From Lasiosphaeria ovina (Eukaryota; Ascomycota; Sordariomycetes; Sordariales; Lasiosphaeriaceae), in contig JAULSN010000002.1 in assembly GCA_033439765.1 (NCBI GenBank), forward strand, positions 4,402,001-4,466,000: 64,000 bases of DNA, in the 5' to 3' direction. Of the stretch, positions 22,386 through 33,719 are shown in pieces. Position 1 is the first letter of the stretch, and each line of letters starts with the position of its first letter. The notes below the pieces were generated by a model. That model was not told the origin of the DNA. It searched no databases and saw only the letters and a program-made list of their open reading frames with translations. Made by a program: the position numbers and the translations under genes.

Positions 22386-23756
22386 ACGCGTCGTGTGGTG
22401 CATATGGGAGAGGGAGTAGAATGGCTCTGACGGAGGGACATGGAATGAAAGAAAAGGGTCCTTGTCACCAGGGCGGTAGTCGGGTTAGACTGGCTGGGAA
22501 CTCTCGTCAAGACAAGAGGGAGGAAATAACAAGAAACGGAAGAGAAAAAAGAAGCGGGAAATAACTGGACATTTTCGGGCGTTTCTGTCTTCTTTTTCTT
22601 TGCTATTAAGACGCATTCGACCAGATATCTTTTGGTCTCTTTTGACTCGTTGCAGCAGGCAGCAAAGCAATGAGCTGTATATAGCGGTTTTTTTTTGGGG
22701 GGGGAGGGTTTTTTTTTTTCACAAAAAGAAAAAGGGACTTGGTTTTTATTTATTTTGGGGGGGGGGGGCTTGGACTGGACTCGGGCCGGCTTGGCAAGAC
22801 TGGAGTTTGTGGTGTCATACTGGTTTTCGTCATTTTTGTCAGAGATTGGGACCTTTTCTTGTTTTCTACACATTTTTACATTTTTTTCGGTTTGTGAGAA
22901 GAGATTTTGGACAAATGGATAGAAAGACACCACCGCCTCGCTCTTCCTTGACGTCTTTTTGCTGGGGGTGTGAATTTCCTTGTTTGACGACTGACCTGCT
23001 GTCAGTGAAGAAGTGTGTATTATACTGTACATACATGTGAGCCGCTTTGGACGTCAAGAAGACATACCACTATATTGTTCAGTCTAGTGGATATATAAAG
23101 CGAGTCGGGACCTCGATCGAGCTTTGCGATTTGTTAGATTGGTGATGGCGTTTTCTGTCATCGGGTGATTTATATATGTAGGCCCGATATCAAAGACTTC
23201 ACGCATCATGGGGACGATCAGGTAAATATGCTATTACACGGGTGTCCTCTTGGGGTTGTCAAATTACCAAGGTACTGTCTTATTACCTGATTAAACAGTT
23301 GACTAGCTTGCCATTTAGTGCTTGGTGATTGAGGTAACTTGAGGGGGTGGAGAAAGAGACAGGAAAAGGGAAAGAGGTTAAAATTCAAAAACGGCAAAAA
23401 GAAAAGAAAAGAAAAGACCAAAGCAAAAATATCAATTAGAAAAACACCAACAAACATGTAAGAATAATAAGCCATTGCGGCAAACAAAGAATCTCCCCGT
23501 GTACGTGTAACGTGTACTGTGTACCGTGAATGCCTCTCCCGCAACCCGTCCATCGAGTCCCACAAAATCTCTCATCCCAAGAGGAAGACGAGAAGAGAGA
23601 AAAAAAACATTACATTACAACCAACCCGACCCGACCCCTTGAGAAAAAGACCATCAACTGCAACCATACATTGCAGCAAGCAGCAAGACCAGACCATCCC
23701 TAGTCTGGACTGCACAAAGACAGACAGGACACCCATCTTCACTGTATGTGTGTGAA
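22386..23756. other. Convergent intergenic region with homopolymer tracts
   Basis: Between CDC73 (+) and the wall protein (-). It contains alternating T and G runs at about 22687-22770, including an uninterrupted G run of about 13 (22757-22769), and A-rich DNA at about 23385-23450. No gene was seen. Confidence 0.65.
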
Positions 23757-24162
23757 TTACAACAAAACAGCCATCCCAAGCGTGGCAGCGCCAGCCAGCA
23801 CCAACACCACCAACCCCGCAGCCGACGACGTCGCCGACGCGCCCGACACAATGACAACAGGCTTGCTGTCAGGCTTGCTGGGCTTGTTGTCGGGCGGGCC
23901 GGTCGGCTTGGTCCAGTCGGGCGTCTTGGACGGCGTCTTGGTGGGCGGGTCGTAAGGGGTCTTGCACGGCGTCTTGTCCGGGCCATCGGGCTTGTGCGGC
24001 GGCTTGTGGTCGCCGTCGTGATCGTGGTCGCCGTCGTGGCCGTCCGGGTGCTTGTCGTGGTCCTTGTCGCTGTGGTCCTTGTCGCCGTGGTCCTTGTCGC
24101 CGTGCCATGGGGTCGGCTTGCATGGGATTTTCTGGACGGAGGAAGGGTGTTAGTGTTCATGA

Positions 24163-24224
<62 letters not shown>

Positions 24225-24707
24225 CAAAGGGGTGCGTACCGTGGTGATGGTGCAGGGGCAGTCCGTGATGGTGATGGTGGTGGCCGACTTGACGTGGTAC
24301 GTCTTGGTGCCCCACGTGAAGGTCGTGGGCCGCGGGCACACGGTGATGAAGTACGGGACGACCGTGGTCTTGGTGATGTAGCGGTCCCTGGTCTTGGTGC
24401 GCGTGGTGGTGGTGGTGGTCCTGCTCAGGGGCGTGGTCGTGGTCGTGGTAGTGGTGGTGGTCGACCGTGAAGTCGTGGTCGACGGCGAGGTCGTGGTCGT
24501 GGTGGTCGTGGTCGGCCTGGTGGTGGTCGTGGTGGTGGTCGTCGTCGACGGGCGGCCACCGATGCCACCACCACCACCACCACCACCACCACCACCGATG
24601 CCACCACCACCACCTCCAACACCACCGCCACCGCCGCCGCCCTGCCCCGACACCACGGGGGCCAGGACGGACACGGCGAGAATAGAGAGCAAGTTGCTGA
24701 GATGCAT
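23757..24707 (-). CDS. Secreted Gly/Thr-rich cell-wall protein with GPI-anchor-type C-terminus
   Basis: Minus-strand exons are 24707-24240 and 24131-23757, giving 280 aa; the intron is 108 bp and phase 0. Residues 1-21 form a signal peptide (LLSILAVSVLAPVVSG). Then follow a Gly-rich segment (about 23-51), a Thr-rich, probably O-glycosylated segment (about 54-107), and a Cys-containing module with VCPRPTTFTWGTKTYHV and TDCPCTITT, as seen in fungal wall proteins. Next come a Lys/Asp/His/Gly repeat region (GDKDH units) and a Lys/Pro-rich region. The final hydrophobic segment after SGASATSSAAG is of the type replaced by a GPI anchor. Function in wall structure or surface properties is inferred. 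The intron contains the GT/GA microsatellite listed separately. Confidence 0.82.
24163..24222. repeat. Compound microsatellite (GT)n(GA)n inside an intron
   Basis: About 11 GT units are followed by about 19 GA units. In the sense of the host gene this is a (TC)n(AC)n pyrimidine-rich tract filling about half of the 108-bp intron, close to the donor site. Confidence 0.9.
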
Positions 24708-26097
24708 GGCGCCGAACTTGTTGGAGAACCAACTTGGTAGGTAGGTACCTTGGGCTGATGGAGATGTGGTAGTGACAGTTGCAATGAAGTGAAGCGAGCG
24801 AACACGGCGACTGGCTTATTATAGTTGGCCGAGATAGCGACAGACAGACAGAGAGGAAGGAGGCTGGGGAAGGGGCGCAAAAGGAGCGACTGTTTTCGAG
24901 CGAGTGACTGAATTAAGAAACGGACGCAAACGATGGTGGTGAAGTGAGTGAACTCAGCTGCCAGTCGCCCACCAGTCTTCCCGGGGTCAGCGGCCGTCTT
25001 TATGGATATCTCTGGACGCGCAGGAATCACCCACCCAACGCCGACGACGACGACTTGAACGCATCCCAGGGATGGATGGAACTGCACCGCAACCGTTTCT
25101 GGGCGCCCGGCGCGAGAAGCAAACCTGCAATTTTACCGTCTGCCGGCAAGAGGTCCAATGAAGTTATTCGAAGCCGTCTAAGACACCAAACAAATTCTCG
25201 ACGGCCGTCTTCAAGAATGCCGGCAAACCACGATGCGGGCACCGTCTCATTCCAGCCCCGGGTCGTCTTGGCGGGCACCGCTGCCAGAGCCAGAAAAAAA
25301 CCCCAAGACGCGCCCAGTCACCACATTCCTCACCTACCCAGCCTCTCACACTCTTGCTTCATTCGCCCAGGCAAGGCGGCTTGATTCCATGTGATTGTGA
25401 TGGGATTGGGATTTTCCCATTCATCTGGCTCCATCTACATACATGTGCGGTGGTCGAGGCCGGTCGAGCTGTCAAACTATGTACACAGCGCAGTCTCTCC
25501 GTCTCGTCTCCTTGGACTGTAACTTCCGCTTCCACCTCGCTCATTCCTCGAGGGGAATTGACTCTCCACCGGCGGCATGCCCGCCCGCCTCCGCTCTCAT
25601 TCCCTCCATCTACCTCTCTTTCCTACCCCGTCTCCCGCTGGCAGGAGCTTCCTCCTAGTCACGAACCTCTCTCGATATGCCGAGGAGCGAAAAGGTTGTA
25701 TGGTATGCCGGCGACAAACTCTGCCGTCTATGTCACGAGCTTCCCGAGAACGCCGTATATCTCCAGAAAAGCAGTCAAAAATCAAGAAAATGACCAAGAT
25801 TAGTAGAAACGAACCGCCAAAAGATATGACAAAAGGCCGAAATATTCAACCTCGGGACCCTCCCATATGCACGACAAAATGAGATTAGAGAAAAATAAAA
25901 GAAAAAAGGAAAAAAAATAAAAAAATTTCTCTCTGCAGGTGGCAGTTGTTTTCGACATCACCGTCATCGCCAGGGGTAGGGATAACAAATGCTGAACATG
26001 GTGCACGTTGATTTCTCCTGCCAGCCAGTAAAGGCCGCGTAGTGAGGACTGAAGGTGCCTTCAGCCCACGATTCTTTTTCTTCTCTTTCTCCATACA
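24708..26097. other. 5' flank of the wall-protein gene and 3' flank of FlbA
   Basis: Both neighbours are on the minus strand. The segment near 24708-24900 is probably the promoter and 5' UTR of the wall-protein gene. A/T-rich DNA at about 25885-25930 lies beyond the FlbA stop. No gene was recognised. Confidence 0.6.
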
Positions 26098-28472
26098 TCA
26101 GACTACCATTGGCGACTTGCGGTTGGACCGGCTTTGGCTGCGCTCGAGCACGCGCTGGGAAGGGCTGCCGATCGTGATGGAATCGAAATCGTAGCTCTTC
26201 AACGTCTGTTCATATTTGGGGTTTCGGAGGAATTTCGGCACCGAGTCCTGTTTTATTCATGTTAGCATGTCTCTGATTGCCATCTCTACCCGCGCATGCA
26301 GAGAGTCTTGGCAAATTCCCGTGACTTACGCTAGCCATGAGTTTGAAGACGGCATTCTGAGCGTCCTCGAAAAGAGCCGTCACTTCTTGAAGTGTATCGA
26401 TCATGGCCACATCCTGTCCCACAGCCTTTGTCATGCGCGTGGCCAGGTTATTTCGCAACTGATGTTCAATGTTGAGCTCGCATGGGGATCCCGGAGCCAG
26501 GAATGCATTGTATATGCCGTAGGCTTGGGCCATGATCTCCTTGATTCCATCCATGGAAGCCGTATTGCCGGGGCTCTTCTGCGCTATCTTGGTCGCCTGT
26601 CTGCACTGCCGGACAAATTCATCCACGTCGATGTAGAAGGACAGGTTCTCCTCGCAATGCGTCTCGCGCAGGTTCTCGCGGAACAGGAGGCGGAGAGCGG
26701 CGTCGTTGAGAATCTTGTCCAGCCGCTGCGTATTGGAATCCCGGGCGATACCAGTTCCCCGGGCAGCCGACATTCCCTCGCTCTCCGACTGGCGCCCTCT
26801 TGCCAGCGCTCCGTTGACCAAATCCCTGCCCTTTGCCGTGACTTGGTAAATGGCATGCTTGGTGGGCTGAAACAGGTTATGGATCGGGTAGAGCGCCATG
26901 TGGGCGCGGTCCTGCTGAACCGGCTCCATGAGGTCGTATTCGACAAATAGCGAGGCGATCTCGATTGTCTCGCGCCGGTCGACCGTGGTCGAGCAGTCCA
27001 TCAGCCAGTCGGTCGCGGCCTTGCCCGTGAACGTATCCTTGAACGTCTTGCCGCCCACCTTGCGTTCCCCCGCCATCTTGACGCCCGTGAGCCCATCCCT
27101 GTAGTCGTTAAGCGAGTCCGAATCCGCCGCGCTCACGCTCGCCTTGACATTGGGGCCGTTCGCGCCAATGAACCGTCTAAAGATGACCTCGATGGTGCCC
27201 CTGTCCGTGAGCAGCTTGTCCGACTGTCCGTCCCGCTCCAAGATAACGAGCTGGGGCAGGGACGAGCCGATGAGCTCCGCCACCTGCCGCTGCTGGATTC
27301 CATTTCTCGAGCAAAACCGGTCCAGGATTGAGATGCCCTTGGGCGTGAGCTGCCAAACTAAACCCTTCATCGAATAGACTGTCTGGTACTTTCCGTCTGC
27401 CGACTCGATAAATCTCGCCTCGAGGAATCTCTGGCATATGGAGCGCGCCATGTCCTTGGCCATGGAGAAGGTCGTCGTGGTAGTCGTCGTTACAATCCGT
27501 GACGGGTCATTGGGGTCCGGCATGCGATTGGACTGCGAAAACTTGAGCGAGCCCAGGTTGTTGATGGCATCCTCAGACAGAAACGTGTGTTCTATCTTGC
27601 TCAGGCGGACACGATGGGCCGAGAGGGGCAAGAGGCTGACGATCAGTGTGGCAAATAGATCTTTGAAGTCCTACCCATTGCGTGTTAGGAACCAATTGCG
27701 AACATGGCGAGCAAGTGTGCAGGCGCATTGAGGGGGTGGGGCGGGGCGGGAAACCAGTGCACATCTATACACTACTCACTTTGGTGAACGGACGGTCATC
27801 GTCCGTCATGCGTAACAGCCTTGACGATGTTTGATGCATCTTGTTGTCGAGGCGCGAGAGATGGACTGGTGGGGGTTGGGAGGCGTCGGTTGCGCTGTAG
27901 GGCTGCGAAGGTATGTCCTTGAGCAACGAGCTCACGCTCGGGTTCTGGCCGTCGCCGGGTAGGGGCGTCGACAGCAGAGACGAGTAGCGAGACGATTTCT
28001 CGGGGCTCGACTGGGGCAGCAGGACGTCGGGGCCGACAGAAAGACGGCTCAGGGACTGGCGCGGCCTGACTCTTTGCTCGCCAATTCCAGAAAAGGTCCT
28101 GTCGAGAGCAGCAGCAGCGAGGGCCAGGAAGCCGCCCGGCCTCTGGGAGCTGGTAGAGGGGCTGCTCGAGTGGTTGTACTGGCGGTTGTGGAGCGTCGAG
28201 ACGGCCACGGGAGGAGGGACTTGTGGCCCTCTGAGAGGAGGAGAGGCAGCAGAGGTTGACGAGGACGAAGCCGAAGCCGAAGATGTGTTATTGCTGTTGC
28301 CGAAGGCGCTGTTGTGGCTTGGACGGCGGAGAGAGTGCGGTAGCGGCGGAGATTGGGACTGAGACTGAGACTGTGACTGCAACTGCAACTGCGACCTGAT
28401 CGTCGACTCGGCTTGCGATTGCGGTGAATTAGGCAATGTCGTAGAGCGGGACGACTGCGAGACCGCGGCCAT
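26098..28472 (-). CDS. flbA: RGS protein FlbA/SST2 type (DEP and RGS domains)
   Basis: Minus-strand exons are 28472-27780, 27670-26330 and 26247-26098, giving 727 aa; Aspergillus FlbA is of very similar length. Junctions are phase 0 (DDRPFTK-DFKDLFATLIVSL and FKLMAS-DSVPKFLRNPKYEQ). The N-terminal ~215 residues are low-complexity (Ser/Gln repeats). DEP-type segments lie at about 230-350 and about 425-530 (KTFKDTFTGKAATDWLMD). The RGS domain (about 560-705) shows LRLLFRENLRETHCEENLSF and the C-terminal KFLRNPKYEQTL. The family speeds GTP hydrolysis by the G-alpha subunit that promotes vegetative growth, so allowing conidiation. The exact ATG is less certain than the domains because the N-terminus is poorly conserved. 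Confidence 0.92.
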
Positions 28473-28806
28473 CTAATGCCGAAACGGTCAAGTCAGCAAA
28501 GCAGAATAGTGAGGGAAGAAAAAGGAACCGCCATAAAAAAAGATTACGGTAGCAGCAATGAAGGTGTGGGTGTGTGCGGGTTCGGGGGGAGAGGGGGGAG
28601 AAGGGCAAGGATGGATTCAAATACAGTAAGGTAAGGAGCGAACTGGTACTGAATGGCAATGGCCCTGGCCTGGCTGGGGGAGCAGCCGACTGGGGGGGAG
28701 CCTAGAATCAGTGTACAGATGGAGGAGGTTTACCAGGACCGGGCCAGTCTCGTTCGGTATGTGTAGGTAAGGTAAGGTAAGGTAAGGTAGGCAGGCAGTA
28801 AGCTTG

Positions 28807-28860
28807 GAGGCAGAGGCAGAGGCAGAGGCAGAGGCAGAGGCAGAGGCAGAGGCAGAGGCA
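28807..28860. repeat. Hexanucleotide repeat (GAGGCA)9
   Basis: Nine perfect copies lie about 340 bp upstream of the predicted FlbA start codon, just after a GGTAA array (about 28766-28788). They are probably within the 5' UTR or promoter. Confidence 0.9.
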
Positions 28861-30897
28861 GTAACGACCGGGACGCGAGATACGGAGTACACAGAGCAGG
28901 GCAGCTAAGATCTCGGTGGACTCTGAGGGCCAGAAGGTGGAGCAAAAGAGCGGACACAACTAAGAAGTGCTCTCGCTCCGTACGACCTGGCCCGACACAA
29001 GAGACTGGACAATGGATGCGAAAGTGCGGGCCAGGGGACGGGGTCGACGGGGTGGTGGACAAGCGGGCGGGCAGCATGAGCAAGAGCAATTGAGCATGGT
29101 GGGAACCTGGGAACCGAGCCTGCCCTGGGAACCTGCAAGTACCAGTACATGCCTTGCCATGCGAAAGCACCACCCAACACCCGCCCCGTACCGAGTCGCT
29201 CAATACATACGGAAAGACATGGTACCTATTTCACGTACCTCATGGAGCATCACCTAGCAATTCCCGAGATGGATCGATCGCGCGGTGGAACTGCCACTTG
29301 GCGTTTGACGAGACTCGGCCGCCCATGCCCTGCCCAGCCCGGGCAATGGAATCGGCCAGTTGCAGCGCAAAATCGATCAAAGCAGATCTGGCGGCGCTCT
29401 AGAGAAATGGCGACAGCAACAGCAGGTAAACAACACAAACCGCAGCGAGAGGAGAGAGATGGACGATGGATGCAAAGGTGGGATGGAAGATGGGGAGGGA
29501 AGAGGCCTGGAAACGAAACTTGAGAGCCCGCCGACGCCCTTAAGGCAGCTCGGTGGGCTATTGCCCGGCCTGTCCTTGGTGGGTATCCGTACCGTCAAAT
29601 GGTGGCACTGTAATGCAGTCGCAGGGCATGGCCGTTGTTCCGCAGCAAACTGTGGAGCGAGCGTCGGGCGCCGCACCCTTCCCCCCCCCTGCACCACCAC
29701 CACACCTGCAGTTCAGGTTCCCCTCCGACTTTTCTTCAGCACCTCTTTTTTCTGCAGCGGCGGGCGTGCGTGCGCGCAAATGCAAATGCAAATGCAAAGC
29801 CCCTCTTTATTACGGTACGGCGTGGATTTGTTGCTCGCCGATGGACCCATTCAATCAGGATCTAGCTCCTCACTTCCAACAGCCGATGCGTACATGACCA
29901 CAACCTAGAAGTCAGCCCTTAACAACCTAAATTATCCCATGTTCGCTCGGTGCCCTGGGGCAGCAGTTGACCTGAGCTGAAAGATCGCCAACATGGCTTT
30001 ACGCAGTGAAAATGGTACTGTACGTATGTATGTACAGTAGTACATTGGGGTCGTCTATTTAGCTCTTGCACAAGACCTCCATTATTAGAACCCTTAGAGT
30101 TGCCTCGCCGTCATGTCTGCCGCCAACACGCGCAAAAACCATGTGTGCATAAACGGCGCGGGACATGGATGGGTTTGGTGATATCGGGCACCGGCGTCTT
30201 CAAATAAGCATCTTCTCTACTTAACCTTTTGCACACGCACGTACGCACGCGAAAGGAAACAAAGAAAGACAGAAAACAAGAAGAGAGAAAAAGGGCGGTC
30301 AGGCCTAGGTATTGATGAATCTGGACCACATGTGGTGGAGCCATGCAATGCCGGAGGCCGTGGAACGGAGAGGCGATTGGATGCGACAGTGGCAGAAAAG
30401 GACGCTTGTTGTCATGCCGGCCACAGAGTCCTGCATGGGCGGGTGGGTTGGCATGGTGTGGAAGTGTCTCTCGCGACAAGCAAGTCTCACAACAGGGGGC
30501 GGTTCAGGGAGCACGATCTGCGCGTGGCTTCAGGGATCTTGCCCACCAGGGCCAAGCTGTTTTGGGCTTGAGGCCCCTGCAGCCACACGCTTGCCACGCT
30601 CTGCCACGCTGCCCGCTTTCTTGTGGGACCCTTTTTTCCTAAAAAGAAAAAGTGGGTCGAGACTTAGTAGGCCGCCTCCTCCCCTCTTTCTGCTTCTTGG
30701 TCTCTCCTCGCGGCGCTCCCCTCCCAGAACCAAAGGTGGGCCTGCGGGAGAACATATGCTTCTGCAGCAGGCCAAGCGGGCTCATTATCAATGCTTCTTC
30801 TTTTTCTCCGCAGCCCGTGAGTTTCGCGCTTCGTTGTTCTGATCGCCAGCTTGGCAACGGCATTCATCTCAGGCACAGGTATCCGCAAGTTGCGCAT

Positions 30898-30926
30898 GAT
30901 TGATTGATTGATTGATTGATCAATCA
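30898..30926. repeat. Tetranucleotide repeat (ATTG/TTGA)
   Basis: About seven units of ATTG, ending in an inverted TGATCAATCA, so the end of the array can form a short hairpin. Confidence 0.8.
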
Positions 30927-33693
30927 AGTATAACAGACGGGACCAAGTTTGTGGTTTGTCTGGCTCGCACCGCACCATCTGGGCCCATCACACGCCACTG
31001 GGAAGGGTTGAAGCATGCCTTCCGGCCAATGGCCAATCGCTGGCGCCCGTGATTACTGAGCCGCGATTTCAGCCCTGCAAAAGCACGATTCTCAACGGCA
31101 CCCCAGCCCGACTTGCGTTTGCGGGAGGACGGGGGGAATTGTCGGGATTAATGGGAATTAATGTGAACCTCGCAGGTTGCCTATACAACAACAGTGACTC
31201 TTTTTACGTATATTACACGAGTTTAAACAAACAGACCCGGCCGTCCCAAAATTGGAGGCAGAGTTGGGACAAGGGGTAGACGAGCGACCGAGTGTCTGGT
31301 CCGCCGCCCTCGCCGTCGACAAATCTTCGGCCGGGCCGAGCCGCGGCAGGAATGTACATGCACTGCACTGTACAATACGTGTGGTTAAGCCATTTTCATG
31401 TCATTGGGATTAGGATATGGCGCCGGGGGCTTGTTTCGCGAGAGAGCTCTCTTCTCAATGCGTCCCTTTCCCTTGCATCTGAAGGCAACGCCGAATTTCA
31501 GCCGTCGGCTGAGGCCGAGGCCCCAACCACCAACCCTCGCGTCGTGCCCGCGTAAAGCATACCTACCCAGGTAGGTGCTATACGTATCTGCATATGTAAA
31601 TTGACGACTGCCGGCCCCGACGTTACCTCTGGGTTTAGGTTGTCAGGCACGCCGCTCACCGAGGCCTCATAAGCTAAAGTCAACCTTAAAGTAAGACGGT
31701 TAGGGGTAGAGAGGCCGCAAGGCCGCACGGCGAGGCCCCTCAACCCGAAAGTCGTTGCCGCATGGCCCGCCACGGCCTCCTCTGCTGAGGCCCGGCGCTT
31801 GTCTTGGGGCGCGTGGAAAGATGGCAAAGATGGGACGGATCCCCACCCCAATTGCAAGTTTGTCAGCTCAGTTCAACTCAGCTCAGTTCAACTTAGCTCG
31901 GTTCAGTTCAGTCCAGTTGTCCAGTGAGAGGGGTAGTAGGCGTGCAACTGCTTGCCTCGGTCTGCCAATAAGGGGTAAAAAGCAAACTTCGACCCAAAAA
32001 GGAATGTCTTAAGAAAAAGGAGGTTTTAAAGAAAATAAAAGGGGAAAGGGAGGGAAAAGGGGACGGAAAATGCGCATAAACCATCTTGAACCCCCAATGG
32101 AACATCGTACCACGGACCACGAATAAGAGCCCAAATGTGGAACACTGGTTCTGCTGCTCTTGTTGGGGATCCCGGTTGCTCGACGTTTGACGTTTCGCTC
32201 TTTCCGCTAGGTATTGTCACGCGCGCATCATCGCGACGCATACACCTAAGGCAAACCCAACATGCGCATCTCCCCTCTGGCGGTCTAGTGAAGAAACTTT
32301 ATAATTAAAGTTAAAACAGCCATGCAAAGTCCGCGGCTCTGGACTCTGATGGCTCGACACGAGGAAACTCCCCCAACGAGCCGCATATAATCGATTGCAT
32401 TGACCCCGCAGCACATCTCTTTCGAAAACTAGATACTCCGTACAACAAGAGAAGATCATATCGTTTATTCTAGTTTCTTTTCTGAGAGAGGGGGAGTTTG
32501 ATGTGTATTTATTATTAGATCTAGGTATGTCGTGGCTTCTCGATATGAGTTTGGCTCGCAGCATGGAGTGTCGTCTGTGTTCGTGACAGGGGTAAACCTC
32601 TCAGGACAGCTCGCTCCATACATCGACACCAATTCAGTTTCTGGTATATTTTGTAACCCCCATACCTAGGTATGTAAGCTCCGACCTACGAGACGGGAGT
32701 TTCCATTTTATTCCCCCCTCCTTCACCCCGTGCTACGCGCGATACCGGAATCCATTTTCATCTCTATTTTCCACGTGGGTGTCAAGCACGCCATCGGCGA
32801 GACACCAAGAGAGCGGGGCCGGCCAAGTACAGTAAGACTTGGAAACTCGCAGTACACACCGTACTGAACGTAAGCCAAGATCCATCGGCAGGTTATTACT
32901 GAGTAGGTAGTGGAGTTGACGGGAGGATTCGAAGGTTCGTGGAATGAACGGTGGACCGGGAAGTCCACCCTGAAAGCTAGCAAGCGCTGGGCGTTCTAGA
33001 ACAAAAGCTGGCCATCAGGCGGTTTCATCATGAACCAACCGCAGGGCCGTGAGCTTCTAAGTGCCTACCTAGGAAAAGTAATACTGTACCTAGCTGATCA
33101 TTTACACGCATATCTAGTCTCTGCTGAAGAGGTTTGTCTTTTATCCCCCTCATGCAACTGCTTGCAGCATACGATTTTATGAATGTCGTGTCTTAGTGCA
33201 GCACCTTGATCTCTGAAGCGAGAACGAGGGTTCCAACTACTTTTCTCCACAATCACCCCACCGCCATCCACATCCATCGGGCGAACCAGCCACTCACAGC
33301 AGCAGCCTGACGTGGACAAGCCGCCCCGCGCATTTCGGGTGGTTTTCCACGTTTTCACGCTGTTCCCACGTGCCAACTTCAAAATAAAGAAGCATGCTTT
33401 CATGTACGTCAGCTATCATTTTCTTGATGAGGGGTTGCTTTTTCGTGTTTACAGTGTTGCTTTTTTTAATGAGATTGACTCTCTCTGTGTTCAGTGTTTG
33501 TCTGTGTGTGTCTCGCTCTTCAATTAGGTATCTCTTCAATTGCGGAGGTAACAAGAACGACGAAACACCCCCCCATTTTCACATCCTCTTTCCTTTTATA
33601 TCCTATATTCCGTACCATATAGTCATTTGCGACATACCCTGCAGACTAGGTGGTTGTAAATGTGAGTCACGTCACTGCGTGCGTATAGCGGGG

Positions 33694-33719
33694 AAAAAAA
33701 AAAAAAAAAAAAAAAAAAA
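33694..33719. repeat. Homopolymer run A26
   Basis: Twenty-six consecutive A in non-coding DNA. No adjacent target-site duplication or retroelement sequence was recognised. Confidence 0.9.

Noticed and set aside
24148..24744. Thr/Val/Pro-rich frames on the plus strand
   Set aside because: They are complements of the Thr- and Gly-rich segments of the wall protein.
30312..30842. 176-codon plus-strand open frame
   Set aside because: It is overlapped by equally long antisense frames and lacks motifs or splice partners; not enough support for a gene.
32915..32945. tRNA-like GGATTCGAAGG
   Set aside because: It lacks the CC completing a T-loop, and no A-box or acceptor stem lies nearby. No complete tRNA was found anywhere in the window.
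33694..33719. A26 as the tail of a retroposed element
   Set aside because: No coding or target-site duplication features were seen around it; a simple homopolymer explains it.
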